Origin: Uliginosibacterium gangwonense DSM 18521
GTDB taxonomy: Bacteria > Pseudomonadota > Gammaproteobacteria > Burkholderiales > Rhodocyclaceae
Direction of reading: 5' to 3'
Length of the DNA stretch: 64,000 nt
Assembly (NCBI RefSeq): GCF_000373965.1
Contig: NZ_KB892834.1
Coordinates: forward strand, 466,191-530,190
Shown: one piece after another, positions 17,683 through 26,281 of the stretch
How positions within the stretch are numbered: position 1 is the first letter of the stretch
Layout: every line of letters starts with the position of its first letter
Program-made: the position numbers and the translations under genes
The notes under the pieces: generated by a model
The model's database searches: none
What the model saw: the letters and a program-made list of their open reading frames with translations, nothing else
Told to the model about the DNA's origin: nothing

Positions 17683-18039
17683 ATGAAATTCATGCTGTTA
17701 ATCATTGAGCCGCGCGGCCAGCGCGACACCCGCAGCGAGGACGAGGGCCGCGCGCTGTATGCCGAAATGGTCGAGTTCGGCCAGGGGCTCGCCGCCCGCG
17801 GGCAATTGTTGGCAAGCGAATCGCTGCGCCCGGACAGTCATGGCGTACGCATCCAGCGACGCAGCGAGCAGGCCCGTCTGATCGACGGCCCCTTCGCCGA
17901 AGCGCGCGAAATGGTGGGCGGTTTCTTCCTGATTGAGTGTGGCAGCCGCGAGGAGGCACTGGTAATTGCCCAAAACTGTCCCGCCGCACGCTTTGCCACC
18001 GTCGAGGTGCGCGAATGCGCGCCGTGCTACGTGCAGTGA
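17683..18039 (+). CDS. Second DGPF/YCII-domain protein
   Basis: A 118-residue protein, MKFMLLIIEP at the N terminus and LIDGPFAEAREMVGGFFLIEC near residues 66-86. It is clearly a paralogue of the protein at 16648-17058 but shorter and divergent. A GGAGG lies 8 bp upstream of the ATG. Presence of two DGPF genes in one cluster is common near ECF42 sigma factors and may reflect heteromeric assemblies (inference). A 110-bp spacer separates it from the VOC gene before it, without a visible promoter. Confidence 0.85.
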   Translation: MKFMLLIIEPRGQRDTRSEDEGRALYAEMVEFGQGLAARGQLLASESLRPDSHGVRIQRRSEQARLIDGPFAEAREMVGGFFLIECGSREEALVIAQNCPAARFATVEVRECAPCYVQ

Positions 18040-18054
18040 AATTGGAGAAATGCC

Positions 18055-18540
18055 ATGACCAATATTGCCAAGAACACCATTTGCCTTTGGTTCGACGGTA
18101 CTGCAGAAGACGCGGCACGGTTTTACGCCGCAATTTTTCCAGACTCTTCGGTTGACGCGGTATATCACGCACCTGGAGATTTCCCTGCCGGGAAGGCCGG
18201 GGCTGTTTTGACGGTCAGTTTCACGGTGATGGGCATTCCGTGCCTCGGGCTAAACGGTGGTCCCGCGTTCAGCCACAGTCCCGCGTTCTCCTTTCAGGTA
18301 GCAACCCTTGACCAGGCTGAAACGGATCGCTACTGGAATGCGATTGTCAGCAATGGCGGTCATGAGAGCGATTGCGGCTGGTGCCAGGACAAATGGGGGT
18401 TGTCGTGGCAAATCACGCCGCGCGCACTGATGGAAGCGATTGCCGATCCCGATCCGGCAGCCGCTAAACGTGCGTTTGATTCGATGATGACGATGCGAAA
18501 GATTGACATTGCCACGATTGAGGCAGCACGCCGTGGCTAA
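18055..18540 (+). CDS. PhnB-like VOC protein (3-demethylubiquinone-methyltransferase fold label)
   Basis: A 161-residue protein starting after GGAG, 15 bp behind the DGPF gene. It reads CLWFDGTAEDAARFYAAIFPDS near residues 11-32, then MGIPCLGLNGGPAFSHSPAFSFQV, then CGWCQDKWGLSWQITPRAL, the pattern of the large PhnB-type VOC family often mislabelled as 3-demethylubiquinone-9 3-methyltransferase. No methyltransferase motifs are present. It ends with DSMMTMRKIDIATIEAA, also typical. Its biochemical role is unknown; co-occurrence with DGPF and ECF42 genes is the best clue. Confidence 0.87.
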   Translation: MTNIAKNTICLWFDGTAEDAARFYAAIFPDSSVDAVYHAPGDFPAGKAGAVLTVSFTVMGIPCLGLNGGPAFSHSPAFSFQVATLDQAETDRYWNAIVSNGGHESDCGWCQDKWGLSWQITPRALMEAIADPDPAAAKRAFDSMMTMRKIDIATIEAARRG

Positions 18541-18748
18541 GAACCTGTTCATGATCTTACTGCGAGGCCGTGATCGGGGCTCATGCGCTGCTCGAAATCC
18601 TCATTTATCAAACATAAACTCCGGTTTCTGCGCTGCTCTTCACCCCGCTGACGGCCTCTCGCTACAGATCGTGAACAGCTTCTAAGACATCTGGAGTACA
18701 AGCGGCGCATTGGGCGACACAAATATTGAGCATGCGAGGGGAATAGCG

Positions 18749-19393
18749 ATGAGCAAATTGCGTGTGGAAAGTTTTTCGATGTCCATCGATGGATGCAGTG
18801 CAGGCCCAAACCAGAGTCTCGAAAACCCGCTGGGTATTGGAGGGCGAGCGCTGCACGAGTGGTTTTTTCCTACGGCTACGTTTCAGCAGATGTTTGGAAA
18901 TGAAGCGGGTACCACTGGCATCGATAACGATTTCGCGGTGCGAGGTTTCCGCAACATAGGCGCATGGATCCTCGGTCGAAATATGTTTGGCCCGATTCGT
19001 GGGCCATGGCCAGACGGCAATTGGAAAGGGTGGTGGGGCGATAACCCCCCGTATCACGTACCTGTGTTCGTGTTGACTCACCATGCCCGTGACTCGATCA
19101 CAATGGATGGCGGCACGACCTTTCACTTCATCACAGATGGAATCCACTCTGCATTAGACCGTGCCAAAGAAGCGGCAAACGGATTGGATGTTCGGATTGG
19201 CGGCGGGGCCGCAACAATCCAGCAATACTTGCGAGCGGGTCTGATAGACGAGCTACATATTGCGATTGCACCAATTCTGCTTGGCGCTGGGGAGAAATTG
19301 TTCTCTGATATCAATTTAATCTCCCTTGGCTACCAGTGCGTGGAGCACGTTGCCGCGGCCAAGGCAACTCACGTCGTACTCAGGAAGATTTGA
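18749..19393 (+). CDS. Dihydrofolate reductase-like protein (RibD C-terminal domain)
   Basis: The ATG at 18749 follows a GAGGGG site and gives 214 residues. The fold is recognisable by LRVESFSMSIDGCSAG at the start, GAWILGRNMFG near 74-84, PVFVLTHHAR and IGGGAATIQQYLRAGLIDELHIAIAPILLG near 150-179. This is the DHFR/RibD-C family of NADPH-dependent reductases, which in such clusters are annotated YyaP/YwjB-like. True folate activity is not indicated. It lies 208 bp behind the VOC gene, with no obvious promoter, and continues the same-strand run. Confidence 0.87.
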   Translation: MSKLRVESFSMSIDGCSAGPNQSLENPLGIGGRALHEWFFPTATFQQMFGNEAGTTGIDNDFAVRGFRNIGAWILGRNMFGPIRGPWPDGNWKGWWGDNPPYHVPVFVLTHHARDSITMDGGTTFHFITDGIHSALDRAKEAANGLDVRIGGGAATIQQYLRAGLIDELHIAIAPILLGAGEKLFSDINLISLGYQCVEHVAAAKATHVVLRKI

Positions 19394-19513
19394 TTGTTTA
19401 TCATCGCAGCCCCCCAAACAAGGCGCTCTAACGGGCGTTCTGAATGCAAATATCATGACCTGCATTTCACCCGCGGGCGAGTGTGAAACGCCATCCTCCC
19501 TGAGGAGTTTTTC

Positions 19514-19918
19514 ATGAAAGTGACCGTTGAAACCCTTGTGCTCGCGCCGATCGACATCGTCTGGCGCGCTTATACGACACCTGCGGACATCATGCAATGG
19601 AACGCCGCATCGGACGACTGGCATACCACCGCTGCCAGTGTGGACCTGCGCGAAGGCGGTACCTTTACTTCGCGCATGGAAGCCAAGGACGGCAGTGAGG
19701 GCTTCGACTTTTCTGGCACCTATACCCACATCATACCGCTGCGCAAGATCGAATACGCCTTCGGCGACCGTACCGGGCAGGTTGAATTCGTTGAGCAGTC
19801 CGACGGGGTGCAGGTGCGTGTTTCCTTTGATCCCGAAACCACGTTCCCGATCGAATACCAGCGCGCCGGTTGGCAAGCGATTCTCGACAACTTTGCACGC
19901 CACGTGGCGGCACGCTGA
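19514..19918 (+). CDS. SRPBCC/AHSA1-family protein
   Basis: A 134-residue START-like protein: VETLVLAPIDIVWRAYTTPADIMQWNAASDDWHT near the N terminus, DLREGGTFTSRMEAKDGSEGFDFSGTYTHI in the middle and a C-terminal helix GWQAILDNFARHV. This is the AHSA1-like (activator of Hsp90 ATPase homologue) SRPBCC group, which binds hydrophobic ligands in a helix-grip cavity. A GAGG precedes the ATG. SRPBCC genes frequently accompany DGPF and VOC genes near ECF sigma factors. Ligand unknown. Confidence 0.87.
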   Translation: MKVTVETLVLAPIDIVWRAYTTPADIMQWNAASDDWHTTAASVDLREGGTFTSRMEAKDGSEGFDFSGTYTHIIPLRKIEYAFGDRTGQVEFVEQSDGVQVRVSFDPETTFPIEYQRAGWQAILDNFARHVAAR

Positions 19919-19941
19919 TCCTTTTCTGCAAGGAGAGCAAG

Positions 19942-20007
19942 ATGCCCTGTTATGAGTTGATAGGGCGGGATTTCGAAACAGGCCTGCAGGCCAAAAAAGG
20001 CGACTGA
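19942..20007 (+). CDS. 21-codon small ORF with good ribosome site
   Basis: The peptide starts MPCYELIGRDF and ends LQAKKGD. An AAGGAGA site lies 6-7 bp before its ATG, and the stop at 20005 is 2 bp before the next start. It sits between the SRPBCC gene and the VOC remnant in the ECF42 cluster. I recognise no family; it may be a leader peptide or the scar of a deleted gene. Confidence 0.35.
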   Translation: MPCYELIGRDFETGLQAKKGD

Positions 20008-20009
20008 AC

Positions 20010-20117
20010 ATGACGACCAAACAAATGTTCATTAATCTGCCCGGCTCCGATTTAAAGGCGTCCATCCCCTGCTTTACCCGCCTCAGCTTCAACCCGATAG
20101 TGAGGTTTACTGGATGA
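20010..20117 (+). pseudogene. N-terminal stub of a VOC/glyoxalase gene, overlapping the sigma-factor start
   Basis: The 35-residue frame begins MTTKQMFINLPGSDLKAS, the typical opening of a VOC protein (family members read INLPVxDLxxS then a helix and FF). Only this first beta-alpha unit remains and the frame ends in TGA at 20115-20117, overlapping the sigma ATG as ATGA. Family members have about 130 residues. An in-frame deletion that kept the coupling to the sigma gene would explain it; a short coupling peptide may still be translated. Confidence 0.5.
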
Positions 20118-21379
20118 CGGCGGTCGCCGATACGCTCGCCGCAATATGGCATATCGAGTCGGCCAAGGTCGTGGGCGCCGTTGCCCGGCTCACACGCGAC
20201 CTGGCGCTGGCGGAAGAGTGTGCGCAGGACGCGCTGGTCGCAGCACTGGAGTACTGGCCGGTGCATGGTGTTCCGGACAATCCCGCGGCCTGGCTGACCA
20301 CCGCTGCCAAGCGGCGTGCGCTTGACGTGCTTCGTCATCGAACGCAGGCCGCGCCAAAACATGCCGAACTCGCGGTCGAACTTGACACACAGCACACCAT
20401 CCGCGCAGCCGATTTCGCCGAAGCGGTGGATGCCGCACTCGACGACGACATTGGCGATGACCTGCTTGCGCTGATGTTCACCGCCTGCCATCCGCTACTC
20501 TCGCCCGAAGCACGCGCGGCGCTGACCCTGAAAGTGGTTGGCGGCCTGTCTGTGGAGGAAATCGCGCGCGCCTATCTCAAGCCCGCCGCCACCCTCGCGC
20601 AACGCATCGTACGGGCCAAACGCACCCTGGCTGAAGCACGCGTGCCCTTCGAAACACCACGCGGCGCGGAACTGACGGCGCGGCTGCCGTCGGTGCTGGA
20701 AGTGCTTTACCTGATTTTCAACGAAGGCTATGCCGCCACGGTGGGTGACGACTGGATGCGTCCAGCGCTGTGCGAGGAAGCGCAGCGTCTGGGCCGCGTG
20801 CTCGCCAGCCGCCTACCAGACGTTGCGGAGGCGCATGGCCTGCTTGCGCTGATGGAAATTCAGGCATCCCGACTTGCCGCGCGCGTCGACGCGGCAGGTC
20901 AACCGGTGCTGTTGATGGATCAGGACCGCACGCGTTGGGATCGCCTGCTGATTCGTCGCGGGCTGGCTGCACTGGCACACGCCGAGGGCTTGCCAGGTCC
21001 GTTCGGCCCCTACACCTTGCAGGCCGCCATCGCCGCCTGTCATGCCCGGGCCGCTGTGCCCGCCGATACCGACTGGTCGCGCATTACTGCGTTCTATGAC
21101 GCCTTGATGCAGATATCTCCCTCGCCAGTGGTGGCGCTCAATCGGGCTGTCGCGGTCAGCATGGCCTTCGGTCCCGCCGCCGGGCTGGAACTGGTCGAGG
21201 CGCTCACTATCGATCCGGCGCTCAAGACCTATCACCTGCTACCGGCGGTGCGCGGCGATCTGCTGGTCAAGCTGGATCGCATCGAGGAAGCGCGCGTCGA
21301 ATTCAGGCGCGCTGCGAAGTTAGCGCAGAATGCGCGGGAACGGGCTTTGTTGATGGCGCGGGCGGCGACCGGGGAGTGA
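20114..21379 (+). CDS. ECF42-type RNA polymerase sigma factor with C-terminal TPR-like extension
   Basis: A 421-residue sigma factor, about twice the size of a plain ECF sigma. Region 2 is seen in VVGAVARLTRDLALAEECAQDAL near 19-41 and DNPAAWLTTAAKRRALDVLR near 55-74; region 4 in LTLKVVGGLSVEEIARAYL. The long C-terminal part (DUF6596/TPR-like) carries family phrases YLIFNEGYAA, DQDRTRWDRLLI, GPYTLQAAIAACHARA and PSPVVALNRAVAV. In the ECF42 group this extension is needed for activity and there is no classical anti-sigma factor; DGPF genes are the usual neighbours, as here. Its ATG overlaps the stop of the VOC stub (ATGA). It should direct transcription from the promoter at 16561-16587. Confidence 0.92.
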   Translation: MTAVADTLAAIWHIESAKVVGAVARLTRDLALAEECAQDALVAALEYWPVHGVPDNPAAWLTTAAKRRALDVLRHRTQAAPKHAELAVELDTQHTIRAADFAEAVDAALDDDIGDDLLALMFTACHPLLSPEARAALTLKVVGGLSVEEIARAYLKPAATLAQRIVRAKRTLAEARVPFETPRGAELTARLPSVLEVLYLIFNEGYAATVGDDWMRPALCEEAQRLGRVLASRLPDVAEAHGLLALMEIQASRLAARVDAAGQPVLLMDQDRTRWDRLLIRRGLAALAHAEGLPGPFGPYTLQAAIAACHARAAVPADTDWSRITAFYDALMQISPSPVVALNRAVAVSMAFGPAAGLELVEALTIDPALKTYHLLPAVRGDLLVKLDRIEEARVEFRRAAKLAQNARERALLMARAATGE

Positions 21380-21663
21380 GCCGGGCACCCCCTGGTGTAC
21401 AGGATCTGCCCCAAAAAATGCTGCGTCCTCGTAGCCGACTTCCTGGGTGATCACCTCCGTCTACGATCTACAGGCCCCAAGGGGGCGAGACACAGCCAAA
21501 AAAATGTCACACAGTGGTTTGAACTTCAGCTTTTATCGGCCAAAGCAGCCTCTCAGTGCTGTCTGAGCGGCAGGTGTAGCGGGCAAGGAGGCCTGCCCCA
21601 CGGCGACGGAATCAGGCGTAACTTACTTTGGTGGTGAAGATTCAACTGGCGCTGCTTTTGAGA

Positions 21664-24600
21664 CTAATCATCAAGCCCAAGTACGGGGAAACTGTGGAGA
21701 GACTTCCCTGCGTAACACAGTGCGGCGAATTCGCTGGCTGGCAACGGGCGGGCAAAAAGATAGCCCTGGATCTCGTCGCAACCTTGGGTGCGCAGGCAAT
21801 TCAGTTGCAACGCTGTTTCGACCCCTTCGCCAACCACCTTGAGGCCCAGACGATGCGCCAGGTCGATGATGGCGGCGGCAATCACTGCGGCTCCTTCGTC
21901 GTTGCCAAGGTCGCGCACGAAGGACTGATCGATCTTAAGGGCGTCGATCGGAAAGCGCTGAAGGTAGCCGAAGCTGGAATAGCCGGTTCCGAAGTCGTCG
22001 AGCGACAGATGTACGCCAATCTGCTTGAGCGCCTGCAGGATTGCGATGGTGCGCTGCGGGTCGTCCATCAGCATGCTCTCAGTTAGCTCCAGCTCCAGGC
22101 AATCGGCATTGAGACGATGGCGTGTCAGCGCCGCCTGCACCACTGCCGGCAGATCGCCAGCATGGAACTGGCGTGCTGAGACGTTCAGGGCCAGACGGCA
22201 TGCAGGAAGGCCTTCGTCATGCCATGCACGCAACTGACGGCAGCACTCGTCGATTACCCAGGAGCCGATTGGCACGATCAAGCCGGTCGCCTCGGCCAGC
22301 GGGATAAACTGCCCCGGTGGTACGAGTCGGCCATCGCTCTGACGCCAACGGATCAGGGCCTCGGCGCCGCAAATGCGGCCAGTCTGCAGTTCGACCTTGG
22401 CTTGGTAGTGGAGCTCGAATTCCTGTCTTTCGACGCCTTTGCGCAGGGCCGCATCAAGCTCCAGCCTGCGCAGGGCCTCGGCGTTCATTGCTGCGGCATA
22501 GAAGCAGAAACGGTTGCGCCCCTGGGCCTTGGCCTGATGCAGGGCTGCGTCGGCATTGCGCAGCATATCGTTCGAGTTGGCTCCGTCATCGGGATAGATG
22601 CTAATGCCGATGCTGGCCCCCACATAGAGCTCCGCCGCATCCGTCAGGTGGAAGGGCTCTGCAAGGGCGACGAGAATCGCCTGTGCCACTTTGGCTGCCA
22701 ACTCCGGGTGTTCGATCGCTTCCAGAATCAGCACGAACTCGTCACTGCCCAGGCGCCCTAGCGTGTCCTCGCTGCGCACGCGCTGGCGCAGGCGTGTTGC
22801 GACTTCCACCAGCAATTGATCGCCGGCCTGATGCCCGAGGCTGTCATTGACGGTCTGGAAACGGTCGAGATTCAAGAACAGCACGGCTACCCGGCGGCGT
22901 GACCGCGCCGCCTGATTCAACGAGTGCTCTAGACGCGACTGCAGCAACAGACGGTTGGGGAGCTCGGTCAGCGGGTCATAATGCGCCAGATGGTCGAGCT
23001 GCTCCTCGTTGCGCCGCTGCTGGCTGATGTCAGTCATCAGCGCTACGTAGCGCCCAGTTTGGCCATGCTCATCAGTTACTGCTGAGATGGTGATCCAGCA
23101 CGGATAGGGTTCGCCGCACTTGCGCCGGTTCCAGATCTCGCCATGCCACTGCCCAGTGTGATGCAGGCTCGCCCACAGCCCTTGATAGTACTCCGGCCCA
23201 TGCCTATCCGAGCGCAGGATACGGGTGTTGTGGCCAAGTACCTCAGCTTCGGTATATCCGGTCATGTCGGTAAAGGCCTGATTGACCGCCAGGATTGCGC
23301 CCGAGGGATCCGTGATCATGACTCCTTCGCGCGCACTCTCGAACACGGTCGCGGCCTGGCGCAGGCGTTCATCGGCCTGTCGGCTCTCGGTGATGTCGCT
23401 GGTGATGCCCACGTAGCATCCGGCCAGCCCCTGCGTTGTGGTGACTGGATGACCACGCTCATGCACCCAGCGTCGGCTGCCGTCAGGACGCATGACCTGG
23501 TATTCCAGCTCGAAAGGCTGTCCAGCCTGCATGGCCTGCTGTTTGGTCTGCCAGACCCGCTCGCGCTCAGCTTCGTCGAGCGCCTGCAACTTGAGCGAGG
23601 GATCCGCATAGAGCGCCGCGCAGGGCTGCTGCCAGATGGTTTCGTATGCGGGGCTGACATAGGCATAACGACGTGGCGAAGGCTCAATCAACCAGATTAC
23701 CTCGGGAATCGTCGCTGCAATCAGGCGGAAGCGTTCCTCACTCTCCAGCAGCGCCTGTTCGGCGGCCTTGCGGGCTCCGATGTCTTCGATCACCGAAATG
23801 AAATAGCCGGCGGTGCCGTCATTGTCACGAACGAGCGAAACGGTGAGCTTGACCCACACCACCGCCCCATCCTTGCGAAGGTAGCGTTTTTCCAGTTCAT
23901 AGCTGCTCAGCTCGCCACTGAGCACATTGCCGACCAAACCGATGTCCAGTTCCAGATCGTCGGGGTGGGTGATGTCCTGAAAACTCAGCTTGAGCAGTTC
24001 GTCATAGCTGTAGCCCACGATTTCGCAGAGCTTGCGATTGACGCGCAGCCAGCGCCCGTCCGGCGCGACATGGGCGATGCCAACAGCAGCCTGCTCGAAG
24101 GTGGCACGGAAGCGTTCCTCGAGACTATGCAACTCCCGCCCAACGCGTTGCCGCTCCTTGATCAGGCTGTCGATGCGGGCCAGCAATTCATCGACCGTGA
24201 AGGGCTTCTGGATGTAATCCTGGACACCATGGCGGAGCAACTTGGCACGCAGAACATCGTCCGCCTTGGCGGTCAGCATGATGATGGGGGTGGCGTCCAG
24301 ATCCGGATGCTGGCGGATGATCTCGACTAGGCGGTCACCGCTCATGCCCGGCATCATGACATCCGAGAGAATCAATGCAGGCCGCAGATCGAGTGCCATG
24401 CGCAGCCCAGCATGCCCGTCAAACGCGTTGGCCACGCGATACGGCCCGGCCAGTGCTGAGCTGACGAAGGCATTCATGTCCGAATTATCTTCAATCACCA
24501 GGATCAGGGGGGCGTCACCATTCCACACCTCTTGAATGACTGAGCGGTCGACAGACCGCAGCTCTTCGAGCGGCGGATCGGCCAGTATGGATTCACCTGC

Positions 24601-25917
24601 CACCAGTGTGCCAACCACACAGCCTACCGGGGCACGCTCCGGCAAGCGCACCACGAAGGCTGCGCCGCCTTCGGGGGCCTCCCGCGCCATGACTGCACCG
24701 TGTTGCAGAGCAACGAACTCGCGGACGATGGACAGTCCAAGGCCGGTGCCGCCGACGCGTCGTTCGGCACTGTCATCAAGTTGGTGGAACCGTTCGAACA
24801 CCACCTCACGCATGTTTACCGGAATCCCCGGGCCGCTGTCGCAAACCTCCAGCACAGCCTCGTCCGCCTCGTGGTGCAAGGCGACCCGCACAATGCCGCC
24901 ATCTGGCACGAACTTGAAGGCATTCGAGATCAGGTTCAGTAGCACCCGCTCGCACTTCTGTGCATCAGCCTGCACATTGAGTTGCAGCGGACAATCCACC
25001 TGATAGCGGATGTTGCGGTCGCAAGCGATGGTATCGAAATTGGATGCGAACACGCGTACCATTCCGGCCAGATCGAAGCGCACGTAATGCACACGCATGT
25101 GTCCAGCATCAAGCTTGGCCAGATCCAGCAGGTTGTCGACCTGGCGGTGGAGCAGCCGCGCATTACGCTGCACCACCTGCAGGTTGTGCCGTTCCGTCCT
25201 GTCTAGGTGCGGTGATTCGAGCAGGTGTGCCAGCGGACCGAGAATCAGGGTCAGCGGGGTGCGCAACTCGTGACTGACGTTGGCGAAGAAGCGGGTCTTC
25301 AACTCATCAAGCTCCCGCGTCTTACGGTACAGGCGGTCGAGTTCCTCGTTGGCACTCTTGAGCTGCGCGCTGGCCTCGGCCACCTCGCGGGCGCGCGCGA
25401 AAACCTCGGTTTCCATGCGTAGCGCCTGCTGACGTAGAGTGTCGTTGAGGCGGTTTTCCTCCACCCCCTGCTGCTTGAGGCGCACGAACTCGGTCACATC
25501 TTCGACGCGATGGATGATATAGGCCAGATGTCCGTTTGCACTGGCCACCGGGGTGTTGAGCGGACTCCAGTAGCGCGCCTCGAACCCACCGCCCTCCTCG
25601 ACCGGCTTACGGATGTCGTACTTCTGCACCGGCATTGCATCAGCTTGACCGGTCTGCAGCACGCGCTGCAGCGACACACGCAGGTTCCTGACGCCTTCGG
25701 CCTCGGGGTCATCTGGATTATCCGGAAAGACCTCGAAGATCCACTTGCCGAGAATGTCATCCGGGCGAGTCATCGTGGCACGCGCGTAGGCCTGATTGAC
25801 GGCCACGATCTGCAGCTGTGGATCAAGCACCAGATACAGGCCCGGCGCAGCATCGAAGAGGCTCTGATAATCGGGCGTCCGGTTCAGTAGATTTTCGGGC
25901 GATTCGGCGTTCGTCAT
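21664..25917 (-). CDS. PAS hybrid histidine kinase fused to PAS-GGDEF-EAL
   Basis: About 1417 residues from the ATG at 25917 (an alternative TTG is at 25923). Order: PAS (about 18-140), coiled coil (145-205), HisKA with SHELRTP and phospho-acceptor H216, HATPase with GGTGLGLSI near 389-397, receiver domain with IEDN, D519 in SDVMMPG and K571, three further PAS domains (about 600-970), GGDEF (about 985-1140) and EAL (about 1165-1400). The GGDEF signature is degenerate (RLGSDEF near 1055-1061) and the usual DxD metal motif reads NLD. The EAL part keeps EAL at 1186-1188, NVSARQF, ELTESM, DDFGTGYSS, KIDQSF and GEGVET, so phosphodiesterase activity is expected. No transmembrane segment is seen, so it is probably cytosolic. 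It likely converts a PAS-sensed redox or ligand signal into cyclic-di-GMP turnover. No adjacent regulator or output gene exists. Confidence 0.9.
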   Translation of the reverse strand: MTNAESPENLLNRTPDYQSLFDAAPGLYLVLDPQLQIVAVNQAYARATMTRPDDILGKWIFEVFPDNPDDPEAEGVRNLRVSLQRVLQTGQADAMPVQKYDIRKPVEEGGGFEARYWSPLNTPVASANGHLAYIIHRVEDVTEFVRLKQQGVEENRLNDTLRQQALRMETEVFARAREVAEASAQLKSANEELDRLYRKTRELDELKTRFFANVSHELRTPLTLILGPLAHLLESPHLDRTERHNLQVVQRNARLLHRQVDNLLDLAKLDAGHMRVHYVRFDLAGMVRVFASNFDTIACDRNIRYQVDCPLQLNVQADAQKCERVLLNLISNAFKFVPDGGIVRVALHHEADEAVLEVCDSGPGIPVNMREVVFERFHQLDDSAERRVGGTGLGLSIVREFVALQHGAVMAREAPEGGAAFVVRLPERAPVGCVVGTLVAGESILADPPLEELRSVDRSVIQEVWNGDAPLILVIEDNSDMNAFVSSALAGPYRVANAFDGHAGLRMALDLRPALILSDVMMPGMSGDRLVEIIRQHPDLDATPIIMLTAKADDVLRAKLLRHGVQDYIQKPFTVDELLARIDSLIKERQRVGRELHSLEERFRATFEQAAVGIAHVAPDGRWLRVNRKLCEIVGYSYDELLKLSFQDITHPDDLELDIGLVGNVLSGELSSYELEKRYLRKDGAVVWVKLTVSLVRDNDGTAGYFISVIEDIGARKAAEQALLESEERFRLIAATIPEVIWLIEPSPRRYAYVSPAYETIWQQPCAALYADPSLKLQALDEAERERVWQTKQQAMQAGQPFELEYQVMRPDGSRRWVHERGHPVTTTQGLAGCYVGITSDITESRQADERLRQAATVFESAREGVMITDPSGAILAVNQAFTDMTGYTEAEVLGHNTRILRSDRHGPEYYQGLWASLHHTGQWHGEIWNRRKCGEPYPCWITISAVTDEHGQTGRYVALMTDISQQRRNEEQLDHLAHYDPLTELPNRLLLQSRLEHSLNQAARSRRRVAVLFLNLDRFQTVNDSLGHQAGDQLLVEVATRLRQRVRSEDTLGRLGSDEFVLILEAIEHPELAAKVAQAILVALAEPFHLTDAAELYVGASIGISIYPDDGANSNDMLRNADAALHQAKAQGRNRFCFYAAAMNAEALRRLELDAALRKGVERQEFELHYQAKVELQTGRICGAEALIRWRQSDGRLVPPGQFIPLAEATGLIVPIGSWVIDECCRQLRAWHDEGLPACRLALNVSARQFHAGDLPAVVQAALTRHRLNADCLELELTESMLMDDPQRTIAILQALKQIGVHLSLDDFGTGYSSFGYLQRFPIDALKIDQSFVRDLGNDEGAAVIAAAIIDLAHRLGLKVVGEGVETALQLNCLRTQGCDEIQGYLFARPLPASEFAALCYAGKSLHSFPVLGLDD

Positions 25918-25933
25918 CCCCAACTTACTCCAA

Positions 25934-25968
25934 TTAATACAATTGCCATGCGAGTAGTCTACTCATGG
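25934..25968 (-). promoter_or_regulatory. Promoter with palindromic operator for the PAS kinase gene
   Basis: On the minus strand TAGACT (25956-25961) and TATTAA (25934-25939) are 16 bp apart and about 20 bp before the start codon. The near-perfect dyad CCAT-N2-GAGTAG-N-CTACTC-ATGG at 25946-25968 covers the -35 box. A regulator could bind here; alternatively it is a hairpin. Confidence 0.4.
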
Positions 25969-26170
25969 CCTGCATCGGCCCGTAGTTCGCACCACGAGCA
26001 ACTTGGAAGCAACAAATTTCTAAGAAAGATAGATCAATCCGAACCTTGTCTCCCACAATTGGCCCCCAAGTGCAGATTGCCGATTCAATTGAAATGAATC
26101 GTCCCAGGTTGCGTGGCTACTGCGCAGCCTGTTTAACCGCAAGGCGCGGAAGCTTTCTCCACCCCGGTTC

Positions 26171-26187
26171 TTTACGCAATCCTTACG
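26171..26187 (+). promoter_or_regulatory. Putative KdpE binding site upstream of kdp
   Basis: TTTACG-N5-CTTACG is a direct repeat with the spacing of the known KdpE motif (two TTTAYA half-sites 11 bp apart). A third TTTACG is at 26214-26219. The site is about 95-110 bp before the first kdp start codon. The rest of the 25969-26281 gap holds no gene. Confidence 0.45.
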
Positions 26188-26281
26188 CCCGTTAGTGTTC
26201 ATTTAACACCGGCTTTACGCCGATCTTTCTAGAGTTCGAAGCAAGAAAGAGCGTGTTGCTCTTTGTTGTCGGAGGTCTTCC

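Noticed and set aside
19316-20491. 391-codon minus-strand frame across the SRPBCC and sigma-factor genes
   Set aside because: It overlaps three recognised plus-strand genes and resembles no protein.
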